A stretch of 64,000 nt of DNA from Owenia fusiformis (GCA_903813345.2 CAIIXF020000003.1:10308931-10372930), one strand, 5' to 3'; positions 1 to 11,524 are shown, counted from the first letter of the stretch. Program-made: numbers and translations. Notes: generated by a model from the sequence alone, not told the origin.

Positions 1-279
1 ATAATGTTGAAATCATTACACGGTCTATGTTTATCCCCAAATCGATAGCAATGACCACTGCTCAATACACTGAGTGCTTTTATGGTAATCTTAAAATCGT
101 CCATATTCAAGAAAAATCTGGAAATATGACGAAGAAGATATAAACTTGATTGATAATGCAATTCGTGCGGCAAATTTTGACCAGTTGATAGATACAACGT
201 TGATGACCTAATCAAAAATTTCTCTGGAAGTCTACGGGCAATTTTCACAGACCTCATTCTAAACTCAGATACTGTACAA

Positions 280-600
280 TCAACAAACAAGTCATGGTTC
301 TCAAGTGATATATAACTAATAAAGAAATAAAATGCATTATAGGTATAGGATAACACATGGTGATATCTACCTTCAAAAGTATACGGATCAATGTAAACTA
401 GTAAATGAGGCTATGAGTGAGGCAAAGAGGCAATGGAATCAAGATTGTATTACAAATTAACAACTAATAGATATGAAAGTAAGGGGTATTGGTCAATCAT
501 TTGTAGGCTTCTAGGCAAAATACCTCTTCTCAATGGGGCAAATGACAATACTTACTGTAGCTTGTATTCACGAATGCAACTAACGCCTGTGGGCTCAGAT
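280..600 (+). pseudogene. decayed LINE ORF2 fragment (endonuclease-RT linker)
   Basis: Broken reading frames translate to a basic, Tyr- and Trp-containing stretch (for example YRITHGDIYLQKYTDQCKLV around 335-400, then NEAMSEAKRQWNQ, then YESKGYWSIICRLLGK around 470-520). This pattern of a WFS-like start, basic linker and FW-x-I-I-x-LLGK-like end is typical of the segment between endonuclease and reverse transcriptase in non-LTR retrotransposons. Several stops and frameshifts interrupt it, so it is dead. The family cannot be named. From 1 to 280 the sequence may continue the same remnant. Confidence 0.4.
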
Positions 601-1880
601 CGAGGGTGTATCGATCTTTTGTTTTCATGTCAGAATATTATGACATCGACAATGATTCAATGTGCACTTCTCATCCATTGAATCGTGTGACCTGTCGAGT
701 GATAATGTAAAATCCCACGTTGAAATACATATAACTTTAAAATAAATCGGGTCATTACATTTTGATAAAAGATCTTTGAAATTTTTAAGAATCCACATAT
801 GGTTAACCCCGGAATTTTTAAAAATAGCCTTACTATAAATCTCCCTATTATTTGGCACTGTTTACCCTTTAAATTTTGTGTTTTTGAACATGCGGGAATA
901 TCTTGAAAACTTTGTAACTGAAGTAGAGTTCCCTAATAGGTCGTTCAGTTTTCTTGTTTGTTTTTGTTCTACACAACACTTGTGTTTAAAGGCAGAATCA
1001 GATCTATGGGGGTGAAAAAATTACAAGGAACATGTACAATTGACCTACCAATCTATTCCTTACAATCTCAAATACAATATCTCCCAAAAGATTCACGCTA
1101 TATCATAAATTGGTGAAGTTATAATGGATTCTAAGTGCAAAAATAAGTAAAAATGTTTAAATTCTCCCAAATAATAAGAATGGTAACCATTCTTAAAGAA
1201 AAATAATATGTTATTGTAAATATCTTTAGTTTTCCTGAAATAAAAGATGCACTTTGGTGATTTTAAGAAAATAGACATGAAAAGGAATTACATGAGCAAG
1301 AAATATTCTAATATTGAAACAATTTTTTGTTGGGCTGCTAGCTAGATCTGATTCTCTCTTTAATATAGCCACGCGTAATTAACAATAAGCGTAATCAGAT
1401 TATTTCAAGCGTCGAAATAACTTATTTTCCTGGACGTATCTACACAAACCTATTTCCTTACCGTTAATTTGAGCGATCTAGATGCGTCAGTTATAATTGC
1501 TTTCACTCATCGGCTTAAAGTATCTTTCTAAGACTTAGAAGGAGAAATGTGAGATTTCGAGCCATATGTCTCAAGAAATTGCTCTTACCTTTCTAGTAGG
1601 ATGAGTTCAGGTGCCAAAAACAGCTGATCAAAGGATATATATCATTTTCTAATCGAAAATTTTTGTTGAGCCCTGCATTTTTAACACTGTTTTGACAGGA
1701 AGTCATACCCAAAATGAAAACTGAATAAAACAACATTTATCCTAAATGTACATCAAAATACTTACTCAGACATGCAAAATGTTATTATTAGTAGTAATGC
1801 TGATCATTTTTAAGAAATTTAAGCATGTAAATAAGACTTTTTTCGTCCATGATTATATAGATAAAGAATTTCCTCCTTCT
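601..1880. other. intergenic, no gene seen
   Basis: AT-rich sequence with only short chance ORFs on both strands. I see no splice-bounded exon, tandem repeat or terminal inverted repeat here. Confidence 0.4.
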
Positions 1881-1884
1881 GGAA

Positions 1885-1976
1885 GCTTTGGCAGTTTGGT
1901 GTAGTGGTTAGAGCTTTGGGCTCAAACAGAGTTTTATTCCAAAAGATCTGGGTTCAAATCCCTCCAGTGGAATATG
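1885..1976 (+). repeat. tRNA-like sequence, probably SINE head or pseudo-tRNA
   Basis: Contains a good RNA polymerase III A box (TGGTGTAGTGG, near 1897) and B box (GGTTCAAATCC, near 1951) at tRNA-like spacing, with a long variable region between them. The T stem pairs over only three bases and I could not fit a clean acceptor stem, so a functional tRNA is unlikely. A tRNA-derived SINE or decayed tRNA fits best. Confidence 0.45.
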
Positions 1977-2439
1977 TTTTAATTCTTTATTTTTGTTTTT
2001 TTTCATTTGATCCACAATATTTCTAAAATAAATTTTTATATATGGCACTTAAACCATATTTAGTATTTCCAAGGGTTTTAATTTTTAGATGAAATCATAG
2101 AAAGTTGCTTTAAAGTGGACCGCGATATTTTTTATTTCATTTATTTGAGACGCAAATGATATATTGGCAACATATCAAATGTTTTAGATGATTCCTCTTC
2201 ATTTTGGAATGTTTCTCCTACCCGAAATTCAAATATGTGTCTTAAATATTATTCTTTATATTGATCACGATTCTTGCACTTTCTGTCTTTACGACTCCCG
2301 TACACATTTGCAAGAGTTGTTGATGGCATTGCCTTGATCGTTGGTCGAACTTCGATTCCAACTAAATTAGATTAATCAATTAAGAAATGTAATATCATGT
2401 TCATCCATGCAAATAATTGTAACAACTACATTATTTTTT

Positions 2440-2830
2440 AGCAGTTTTGACACCTAAGCAGGGTAGCCTAGTGGCGTAGACTGAGGCTACTTTGCGGTTG
2501 AACGTAGTGGGATACGGAGGTCCCGCGTTCGAGCCCCAGGTACGGAGTTGTTGATCATTGTCACTACGGACACCCGGTCCGAAGGTCCAACCGTTTACCG
2601 GCCCTTGGCATGGGTTGGTTCTCTGGCCGCTCTCGCCGGAGACAGATTGTGAGACTGTGGTTGGTTCCTCCACTAACGTGCTTTAGTAAACTCCGGGAGT
2701 CATATAGTATGGTAGCGGGCCCCCACCAAGGGCAGTAGTGGAACGACGCGAATCGGTCCCAGTATGGTTGCCTTGCAACTGAAGAGACTCGAGGAAATCA
2801 TGCCATTCGCAGTGACCCAGAAAAGACTTT
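2440..2830 (+). repeat. tRNA-derived SINE-like element
   Basis: The head carries an A-box-like TAGCCTAGTGG (about 2465) and a B-box-like GTTCGAGCCCC (about 2527). A GC-richer body of about 270 bases follows, unlike the AT-rich flanks, and ends near 2830. The box spacing and sudden base-composition change suggest a long tRNA-derived SINE. I did not find target-site duplications. Confidence 0.5.
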
Positions 2831-3225
2831 TGCTTCTTAATTTGACGTTTTAATTCATTTATTTACATACTTTATTCATAAAATTTTCCAGGTAGTTATG
2901 ATTTTTATTGGTCAAATGAATGAACGAAACATCGAGACATCAAACCCATAATTCGATTTGTCGGACATCTATAAAATAATACTTAAAAACACAAGACACA
3001 TAGATGCAATCTCCGTAGCATTATATCGTATTGCTTTCTTGAAGAATTTTCTTATATTTCGAAATATTTTGAAATACGTGAATCACATATGATATATATT
3101 GATCCTAGAATTGCTCAGAACGCAGTAAATCAGCCCAAAACTCCTAAATATTCCGGGGGAGTATGTCCTCTGGCTACATCCCCCACAAGCCCCCACGAAG
3201 TTCGGAGGGATATAGGGAACGCCTC

Positions 3226-3268
3226 GGTCCGTACGTACGTACGTCGTCCGTACGTACATACGTACGTC
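3226..3268. repeat. ACGT microsatellite
   Basis: Run of ACGT/CGTA tetranucleotides inside a 3090-3480 stretch that resembles widespread dispersed repeats (compare the CGGA repeats near 10230). It explains the short Tyr/Val/Arg-rich ORFs on both strands. Confidence 0.7.
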
Positions 3269-3507
3269 CATCTGTCCGCCCGGGCAATAACTCAAATATC
3301 GTTGGCCTGATTTTGTTCATATTTTGTAAACATATACCCTATGCGGATAGAAGTTCTGCTAGAAAGCCGATTTTTAAAATGGCCGCTCATTCAAAAATGC
3401 CATTTTAGTGCCGATTTTACAGTTATTTAGGTACAATATGTAGAACTGTAATAGCAATTCGGGGTTCGATACTGGCCTGCATAAGTGACCAAACTAGCGT
3501 AATCTTT

Positions 3508-3640
3508 GTTTATGCCCTTGTCACATTTGCTCCGATTTTCACTACGGCGCCCGGCCAATTGAGTACAATATTGTACAAAACACTTAATCGCCCGGGCACC
3601 GACTGATGAATCGGAGCAAATGTGACCCAGGCATTATGTG
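3508..3640. repeat. short inverted repeat (MITE-like)
   Basis: Left arm GTCACATTTGCTCCGATT (about 3519) and right arm AATCGGAGCAAATGTGAC (about 3611) are inverted copies flanking about 75 bases, within a longer imperfect hairpin (GCCCTT... / ...CCAGGCAT). Likely a small foldback MITE. Confidence 0.6.
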
Positions 3641-3959
3641 TGCTAAACATAGCTACATGTATGTTTCTCTTGATTTACTCCCACTAAATAGGTAGTGGAT
3701 ATAATGAGTGATTATTTCAGTACTCGTCAGATTTATTTTGGAAGCTAATTCCACAACATTATTAGGTAAACAATATACCACGGGCTTTACAACCTGATAG
3801 AGCCCATGAATATACTGAGTGATTTCAGAACTCATCAGATTTTATTTTGAAGGCTGAATTGAGTGATTTCAGAATCAATCAATGAGCGATTATCCAATTA
3901 TCTCTAATAAGTTCATTTGATTTGATTTGATTTGATAGGTAACGTAATGCATGTCAGTA

Positions 3960-5130
3960 AGCAAGTAAGACCAAGGTCATCTCAAGGTCAAAGGTCAATG
4001 TCTAGGTATTTGGCTTTTTATGACCCTTGGTCTGCGCTACATGTATGACTCATGATAAGTTGACATGAGGTTAAGGTCAACTTAATCTAATCTTATTTTA
4101 ACACATACAATATCCAGTTTTGTGCACAGATCATGACCAATATCCCAGATGCGAGTAGAAATAATCTTGATCTAAATTACATTTAGAAATGTGGTTTTGA
4201 AAAGAGTTTATCAACTTTGAAAATTTAATTTTCTTTGAAAATGTGAATTCTAGGTCGGGGAGATTCCCCATAGACCCCATGTTGCAAAACCACAAAAAGT
4301 GAAATATATTTTCTTGTGTTGGGCAGATAATATTTTCTTTTACTGGACATATGTTAATTTGTATAACTATCAGATACATAAGGGTAATATGAAAAGTGAA
4401 CCACTATTTCTGATGCATATTTAAGTTTAAGGGAATTTTGTAATACCCTGCCATGTTAATTCCCCCGAATCAGCCACCTGGTGGCGAAACTGGTAACTAC
4501 CTACTCGCATCTGAGTAATTGTTCCTCCTTTTGGGGCTTTTGTGCCTTCAGTATCATTAATCCCTGTGACATAACTCCCCTTGTATATCAATAATAGGGT
4601 GTGAAAAAAGCATCTAAACATGTACCTTCATAATTGAAGCAATCATTGTTATATCACATAGAGACAAACATTGTGCCATAATGCGTATCTGTAGGCCTAG
4701 AAACATGTAACCATCCCCGATATAAAAATAAAAACTTCAGATGGAGTCCACCTAGATTTTTCATGTCACAGTGGAGATGAAGATAAACTTTGATTTTGTA
4801 ACAATTACACATGTTCCTAGGCCTATGACTTCCACTTGGTACTACTTAAATGAACGTATGTTGCCTTTCCGTACTCTTTTAAGAGCACAACCTCAAAGAC
4901 TCTCTTTAAATGACTGGTAGTTCTTTGAGAAAGCATATTTTCGATAAGACATTATATTTATAACAATTTATTTAATGCACACAGTGTAACATTAAATTCA
5001 CTCCAAGAATCCCATATAAGGTCATTAAAGTCACGTAAGATTGTTCTTATTGACCAACAAGATTTGTGCAATTCAGAGGGCAGTTTTAGTATCATCTATG
5101 GCTAGTCTATATTCTTTGAGGTCAGGGTAT
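3960..5130. repeat. dispersed repeat block A, copy 1 (with MITE insertion)
   Basis: Closely matches 27510-28225 over most of its length, starting with AAGGTCATCTCAAGGTCAAA and ending just after TATGCACTTTT, where the copies diverge. This copy has a MITE at 4142-4516 that the other lacks. It also has about 90 extra bases near 4620-4700. It runs into the broken ORF at 5073-5638, suggesting that the block is the untranslated end of that retroelement (inference). Confidence 0.7.
4142..4516 (-). mobile_element. PIF/Harbinger-like MITE, copy 1
   Basis: Related to 18352-18784, 49251-49683 and 55473-55921. Terminal inverted repeats read ACYCARATGCGAGTAG. It is flanked by AAT at 4139-4141 and 4517-4519. 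The matching empty site at about 27661-27675 (GACCAATTGTTCC) has a single AAT, which proves the insertion and its 3-bp duplication. A 3-bp duplication suggests PIF/Harbinger. No coding capacity. Confidence 0.8.
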
Positions 5131-5638
5131 GCACTTTTAAAATCAGAATCCTCACAATTACAAACCATATCATCAAAATCGGTATTTTCAAAATCTGTAA
5201 CAGTTTTGTTATAATTAAAGATTTTCCTTGCGATCGTATCTGTGTGCTTATAAGATATGGATGGTACTTCTTGATAGTCAAAATAAGCAGGTATTTTACT
5301 TATAACATTCTTGTCATGTAACACTCTGGGCAGGTTAATGTGTTCAATACCCTTATTATGAAAAATATTGTCATAAACCTTTTAGGTTTTAGTTCTTTTG
5401 ATGTCAAAGTTGGAAGGTACAAATTACTTGTACCCAGGTCTATACAATGCAAATTTTGGGGAATTTTATTATCTGGGAAGGTTTTGTTGGAGTCTTCAAG
5501 TATTTTATGCAGTTTTGAATGGGGTAAAGAAAAAATCAAAGTCCTCATATAGTGTAAAGACTTATTTGGGTCACTGTCAATGAGTTTATTTATGTCAATT
5601 TCTGGGTGTCTATAACAAGGATATGTGGGAGAAAACAC
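5073..5638 (-). pseudogene. broken retroelement-type ORF fragment
   Basis: Two overlapping minus-strand reading frames (5638 to 5300, then 5324 to 5073) read as one protein with a one-base frameshift near 5360. The second part has ISKIPAYFDYQEVPSISYKHTDTIARKIFNYNKT followed by a Cys motif (VCNCEDSDF). This resembles multicopy RT-type proteins of marine invertebrate genomes. I am not sure of the family; Penelope-like is one possibility. It ends at the boundary with repeat block A, supporting a mobile origin. No catalytic domain is preserved here. Confidence 0.4.
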
Positions 5639-5675
5639 TACATATATTTAATGCATTATGTTACGCTTGTTAGTA

Positions 5676-6398
5676 CAGTGTTAAAAAACGCAACTCAAAG
5701 AAATCGCTGTATCTTGGAAAATACTTATCCAATTGTGTTCATTTTTTCAGGAAAGAAAGAAGAGACTGTGTGTGTATAGCTCCTACTGTTAGTTAGTTGT
5801 AAAACATGATACCTTGGACACCTGTTCAAAAGACATTAGTATTAGAAAAACGCAGTCAGAGGTAACTGCCAGAGCAATAAACCCTAATAACTTTCTAAAC
5901 ATGGTGTTTTGGCACTTCAGATTCAACACAAGTTATCTTCAAATAATGTGTAGTGAATTAAGGGAGTTTCATTAAATCACTCCAGGGACTTTACAGTCAT
6001 GGTCAAAATACCTTCTTAAGTCTGGCTGAACCAGGGTGTTTGACTGAGTTTTGAAAGCATTTCGACCAAAACTGTAAAGTCCCTGGAGTGATTTTGATTT
6101 CACTCTACAGATTTATCATACATTGAATGAAAATGATTTGTGCCAAATTTGAATAACCAAAACACTATGGTTAGAAAGTTATTTGGTTTGATTGCTGTGG
6201 CAGTCGTCTCTGACTGCGTTTTTCGTATCTTTCTAATACTATGTCTTTTGAGCAGTTGTCCAAGGCATCATGTTTTGCAACTAACAACATGAGCTATACA
6301 CACACAGTCTCTTCTTTCTTTCCTGAAAAATGAACATAATTGGACAAGTATTTTCGAAGATATAGCGATTTCTTCGGGTTGCGTTTTTGAACACCCTG
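5676..6398. mobile_element. palindromic Tc1/mariner-type MITE
   Basis: The whole 723 bp is a near-palindrome: the left arm (5676 to about 6030) is an inverted, slightly diverged copy of the right arm. Tips read CAGTGTTAAAAAACGCAAC and, inverted, CAGGGTGTTCAAAAACGCAA. It is flanked by TA at 5674-5675 and 6399-6400, the target duplication of Tc1/mariner elements. No transposase coding. It sits directly after the stop codon of the sulfotransferase gene. Confidence 0.8.
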
Positions 6399-6400
6399 TA

Positions 6401-7501
6401 CTAGGTAAGTTTGATACCTAGACGATTTAAGTGACGATAAAATCTTTGACTTATAAATCTATAAAGGTCATAGTCATTTGCTGTATATTCTTTCATCACA
6501 GCAATGGTTTCATTACTTGGTCTTTTCTTGTTAAGTGAACGATTCTTTACATGCTCCCCTCGCAGGTCATTGTACGCTCTTGACATTTCATCTGTAAACC
6601 TCGGTAAAACCCTTTCCATTGCTCTAACAGTTTCGTTTAAGTGCTCAGTCAGACCTACGAATGCATAATATTTTTCAATGTTTGATTTTGCATTGGCACT
6701 GGAAATCAGCGAACGGTTGGTGCTGTACTTCCCTGAAAACCAATATGAGTAAAATGAGTGATCTACTTGGAATTCGAGGCAGCCTTTTTTGTTTCGTCCT
6801 TTTCTTACTAAACATGCAGCAGTTTGTGTAATATTCATGCCCGAACATCCAGTTGTATTTTTCCATATTTGGAAACATTCTTCAAATGGTTGATTAATGT
6901 CTTTATCAGTAAATTTCAAATTCTTTATGTGCCTTTCGGAAGATCGAAAATAATAGTAATGGGAAATCCATCTTTCTACCGGATCCCGTACTATGTCTAT
7001 AAATAATGGCTGTTTATAGCCAAGCTCGATGAAGTCAAAGAAACTGAGATGTCCTATGACGATTGTGGGACTTTCTTGAAGAAGATGAGTTAATGCAAAC
7101 TTTCGTTTTTTCGCAACAGTTTTTAATTCGCTTTTTTTCGGCAAAGGTTCGGCGTTGGATTGTAAATTGTTAAATGTATATTTTCCGCCATATTCACAAG
7201 CAGCTTTCATTACAGCATTTAAAGTGGTGCTCCCACATTTAGGACTCCTGCTGTATAATACGAGATTTCTGTTTCGATTTTTTTCCTCAAATCCATTGAG
7301 ATAAATGTTGCTTCTTGGCTGTGTAATGTAGCTAGATCCGTTATATCCAACAAAGTTTGATCGTTTTGCACTGGGAGCTGGCGGATTTATACTTGATATA
7401 CATGTATTCCATGAGCATTTCAAATTCGCAAGAAGTATTGTTGTTGCTACTATTGCAACTAAAAGACACATTGCTTTGCTTTGAGAAATCATGATTTTCA
7501 A
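6401..7501 (-). CDS. uronyl/heparan-sulfate 2-O-sulfotransferase-like protein
   Basis: Intact 366-residue single-exon gene. Residues 9-27 form one hydrophobic anchor, as in type II Golgi enzymes. The 5'-phosphosulfate loop for PAPS is LYSRSPKCGSTTL (about 82-94), then IGHLSFFDF (149-157; the His lies where family 2 enzymes have their catalytic base). The 3'-phosphate segment is VRDPVERWISHYYYFR (171-186). Family members move sulfate from PAPS to the 2-O position of uronic acids in heparan, dermatan or chondroitin sulfate. The CGST loop is nearer to uronyl 2-sulfotransferase than to HS2ST, but acceptor specificity cannot be read from sequence. Several N-glycosylation sequons lie in the lumenal part. 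The start is the first Met before the anchor. A MITE follows the stop codon at once, and a mariner-like element lies 131 bp upstream. Confidence 0.85.
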   Translation of the reverse strand: MKIMISQSKAMCLLVAIVATTILLANLKCSWNTCISSINPPAPSAKRSNFVGYNGSSYITQPRSNIYLNGFEEKNRNRNLVLYSRSPKCGSTTLNAVMKAACEYGGKYTFNNLQSNAEPLPKKSELKTVAKKRKFALTHLLQESPTIVIGHLSFFDFIELGYKQPLFIDIVRDPVERWISHYYYFRSSERHIKNLKFTDKDINQPFEECFQIWKNTTGCSGMNITQTAACLVRKGRNKKGCLEFQVDHSFYSYWFSGKYSTNRSLISSANAKSNIEKYYAFVGLTEHLNETVRAMERVLPRFTDEMSRAYNDLRGEHVKNRSLNKKRPSNETIAVMKEYTANDYDLYRFISQRFYRHLNRLGIKLT

Positions 7502-7632
7502 AATCTCCCACCCGTCACAGTGTTAAAGTAAATCGACTGTCAAGTTGTTCATAGTGTGATCTACTGTACCCCTGGTAACCTTGCAAGTATTTCATATCTG
7601 AGTATTTTACTCATTCAGTGAAAGGGTATATA

Positions 7633-8647
7633 CAAGGGGCGATCCATATATTCTGATAAAAATGCTCTCATTTTGTTATTTTTTCTCGTATTCCTCTCAT
7701 TTTTCTAGAAAATGTAGATTATGTAATTAGACATACAATACTAAAATATTATAGCTATATCTTAAATTGATTAAGAGATAAGGTTGCCATGGTAACCTGC
7801 ATTAAGGGTAGGCAGGTCAATTAAATTATAATGTATAAAGTATCATAATACCTAGTTATTTTAATTATTTAAAAGGATGCGGACATCATACATTTTTTCT
7901 AAAAAATGTTTTGTATTGTTGCTCGTTGTTTGTTGCTAAACAAATGTTTATTTGTGCTCACTATACCATCACAACAACTCACAATAGCAATGTATGACAG
8001 AATGGGTCAAGTGGCGTTACATGTCATGAGACACACCAAAAATAAAAATGTCATATGAGGTTAGTGTGGCTGTTGCGGAGTGTGGCATTAACATAAACAT
8101 TGGGAGTACTATTGGATTTTATGTACTATCAAGAATAAGTAAGAGGACACCATCAGAGACATACATTGACTCGTATAATGTATGGACAAGGTGTTATATC
8201 TGCTCTAAAAATCTCGAGGCGGTTTTGTGAATTTGAGGAAGGCATGGTCACTGTTGAAGATCATCCACTATCTGGTTGCAAGAAGAGCTTGCGGACAGAG
8301 AATAACACTACGATAATTTGAGATGCAATATATGAAAAAAGAACTATCCCACTATGGAAATTAGCAAACAAGGGCAACATGGGGCCCATGAAGCAGTTCA
8401 ACGAATAGTTGGCAATGACCTGGATATGCGTTTGATCTGCTTAAATTTTATAATTTAACTGACCTGCTTACCATAAATACAGGTTACCATGGCAACCTTA
8501 TCTCAAAATTAATTAACAAATATAGCTATCATATTTTAGCATTGTATGTGTAATTATCTAATCTTCAAGTTCTGAAAAAATGAGAGGGATATGTGGAAAA
8601 ATCACAAAATGAGAGCATTTTTATCAGAATATATGGATCGCCCCTTG
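7633..8647 (+). mobile_element. Tc1/mariner-like element with decayed transposase
   Basis: Terminal inverted repeats of about 200 bp start CAAGGGGCGATCCATA and are flanked by TA at 7631-7632 and 8648-8649. The interior (about 8050-8430) encodes broken pieces of a mariner transposase N-terminus, including FEEGMVTVEDHPLSGCKKSLRT (read in parts) and EAVQRIVGNDLDMR, the helix-turn-helix part of mariner proteins. The catalytic DDD/E part is missing, so this is an internally deleted, non-autonomous copy. Confidence 0.75.
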
Positions 8648-8649
8648 TA

Positions 8650-9400
8650 CAGTGTGAGTAACAGAAGCACGTGGTCTGTTTTCTCGTTCGTGCTGTGTCG
8701 TGACGTCTGTTTCGTGTCCTTTGTGCTGTATACGTGGCTTGCTTTATACACTGTGGCTAGTCGATCTATGTGGATGCAGTCATTTATATGTAATGTATCG
8801 TGGGTGCTCGCGTACATTATAGGGAATGGGATCATTGCAAAAATATGACAGCAAATCGTAAGTGATCTCAGATTTTCTACTTAACATTGTGACTTGAAAT
8901 CTTGCATACATATTTAATATACATAGTATGACAATGTGTGAAAGTTTAAGCTACCATATTCCTGTTATAGGGAAGATATTTCAGAAACATTTCGTAAACG
9001 TCAACATATATGTATAAATAGATGCAACTATGTATCATTTGGATTCAGAACGGTAAAAAATGGATGCTTTAATAAATTATACTTTTATCATGATGATTTA
9101 TTTACTGATGGACAACTGGCCAGATTTTCTTTGTATACATTGTTCGGATAAACATTCCTTATTCATTAAAGTAATTAGCCACCCCATTACAAGTAGTCTA
9201 AAGACACCCTCATGAAAAATTAAAAATACTATATATAAACCCATCAACTGGAAAATGCCATTACAGATGAAATAAATGACACGCGGTCCTGCTCACACAG
9301 TGTAGAACCTTCAGAGGAATGTATATCCTGATTTTCAAACAAAAGTATTGGTAAATATGAGATCAATGAAAGATGAGTCCTCTGTTGTTGGTTCAGATAT
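8650..9400. other. intergenic; short shared repeat
   Basis: No gene seen. About 70 bases near 8745-8815 (with CTAGTCGATCTATGTGGATG) recur inverted at about 23250-23310, so a dispersed repeat fragment lies here. Confidence 0.4.
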
Positions 9401-10300
9401 GATTTGTTGTAGTCAAAGGAAAACTATGAATTTGACCTAGATTTTGACCTAGGCCTTTTAGTGTCCAAATTTTGAAGGAAAGTAGATTTTGAGGACGGCT
9501 TCTATTGTAGATTCTTATTAAGTTGGCTGCATCCAAGCGGTATCTAGTGTTGTGTTGTTACAATTGATAATTTTCTCAAGCCTCATTGACTTAACATGGG
9601 ATAGCAAAATAGCGATTTTTGAGATTTCAAAATGCCATAACTTCCGAACCGAAAGTCGGATCAAAATCTGGTTTGCAGATTCGGATTCTTTGGACAATTC
9701 CACACATATTTCATAACTCATACATTCAATTCCAAGAAGTTTTTATTGTGACCTACTTTTCGGTCAAAAACGGCAAGAGTGATCAAAAACAACTTGCCTG
9801 TAAGGATTAGCTTTTTTCCAAGGAACATGATTAAAAAACGGAGCAAAAATATTGAAGGACGACTGAGAAAATTGAAAAAAGTACTGGATTTGACCTAGTT
9901 CTTGACCTTTGACCTAGATTAAACCTGATTAGACCTAGATCTGGACATGGACCTGAACTGGACCTTGACTTGGACCTAGACCTGGACCTGGACTTGGACC
10001 TGGAAATGGACTGGACTGGAAATTTTTCAATCTTTTCTTCACTTCTCTTGACTTTCTATAAGGCTATCATCAGATCGATTTTTCTCGAAATTTAAAAATC
10101 AGCAATTTCTCGGAAACCGGGCGAACTTGGGAAATGGCGATGATAGGTCAAATAGACATTATGGATATGCATAAAATGAATGTGGAAATGACTCAATCCG
10201 AATAGCAGTTTTAATTTGTGAAGCAAATGTTGACAGATTGACGGACCAACGGACGGACGGACGGACCAACCGAAGGACGCCTGGTCGATCAAATAGGCTT
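9400..10300. repeat. dispersed repeat B, isolated copy
   Basis: Shares phrases with the 43.2-48.0 kb block, in the same or inverted sense: CATAACTTCCGAACCGAAAG, GGTTTGCAGATTCGGATTC, and AGGTCAAA/TGACCTAG words. It includes a GGACCT-type minisatellite (about 9900-10015) and a CGGA microsatellite (about 10240-10270). No protein-coding potential is supported. Confidence 0.65.
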
Positions 10301-10568
10301 ACTGTGTGAGCCAAAAACTATGGTTTTATCGCTAATACTGTTAATTTGAAAAACGGGTCCATAACATGTAATGATGACAATCCGAAAATGTTGAAATTAG
10401 GTACGCCAATGAAGTGAATTCAGAGCAAAAGACCCATCGACCCACTGGAATACCCACAAATCAAGTTTCATAGCCTTGCCCAAGTCGGTCTCTTTTGTTT
10501 ATCTTGATTTCCGTTATGACCGCCTTGTACCCAAGAGAAAGCCACGTGCATTACCGACCCAATGTTTT

Positions 10569-11417
10569 CACCCTATGCAGACAGAGCCTGTCGGAAATAT
10601 TGGGTGCGGCGCAAATGAGCGGAGGGTGCGGAGCTAACGGTCATTTTTTAATTTAAAATTGGGATATTTCTGAAACTAAGCCGTTTCGGGACTTCAAATA
10701 TACCAAGATATGTGTATTTGACACCAAATATCAATAAAATTGTGAAAATAGTAGTGCAATTCATTTAATAGCGACGCAGTATGCCTTAAACATTTCCCAG
10801 ACCTATATTTTTTGAGACTATCCCCTAATACTGCGTCCCCAGCATTCATAAAAAATGGTGTTCAAGATACACTACCCATGCAAATTATTTTTGCATCTTG
10901 GAAGCCAGGCAGTATCTGTGTGATTTTATAAAAATTCGGAAATGTTCTTCAGATATGAGCCCCCTCTAAATATTGGGTGCGGAGGTACGTTTATGGAGCT
11001 CCTCCGCACCCAATATTTAGAGGGGGCTCATATCTGAAAAACATTTCGAATTTTTATAAAATTACACAGATACTGCCTGGCTTCCAAGATGCAAAAATAA
11101 TTTGTATAGATAGTGTACCTTGAACACCATTTTTTATGAATGCTGGGGACTCAGTATTAAAAGGATAATTTCAAAATATATAGGTCTGGGAAAGGTTTAA
11201 GGCACACTGCGTCGCTATAGAATGAATTGCGCTACTATTTTCACAATTGTATTGATATTTGGTGTCAAATACACATATCTTGGTATATTTGAAGTCCCAA
11301 AATGGCTTAGTTTCAGAAATATCCCAAATTTAAATTCAAAAATGACCGTTAGCTCCGCACCCTCCGCTCATTTGCTCCGCACCCAATATTTCCCACAGGC
11401 TCTGTCTGCATAAGGTG
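10569..11417. mobile_element. foldback DNA transposon, copy 1 (5-bp TSD)
   Basis: 849-bp palindrome whose arms start CACCCTATGCAGACAGAGCC (left) and mirror at the right end. It is flanked by exact GTTTT direct repeats (10564-10568 and 11418-11422). The centre near 10990 has GTGCGGAGG...CCTCCGCAC. A related element lies at 59643-60502. CAC/GTG tips plus 5-bp target duplications are features of Transib/RAG-type transposons, but with no transposase the superfamily is only a suggestion. Confidence 0.8.
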
Positions 11418-11524
11418 GTTTTTGTCGGTAAAATTTGACAAATCAACGACAAACCTACATTGCCGGACTAGGTCTTCGTGCATTTCCATCGAGAATTTAG
11501 TTTTGATTTTGAATCAACATTGAA

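Noticed and set aside
1885-1976. Functional tRNA gene
   Set aside because: A and B boxes are good but T stem and acceptor stem do not pair properly.
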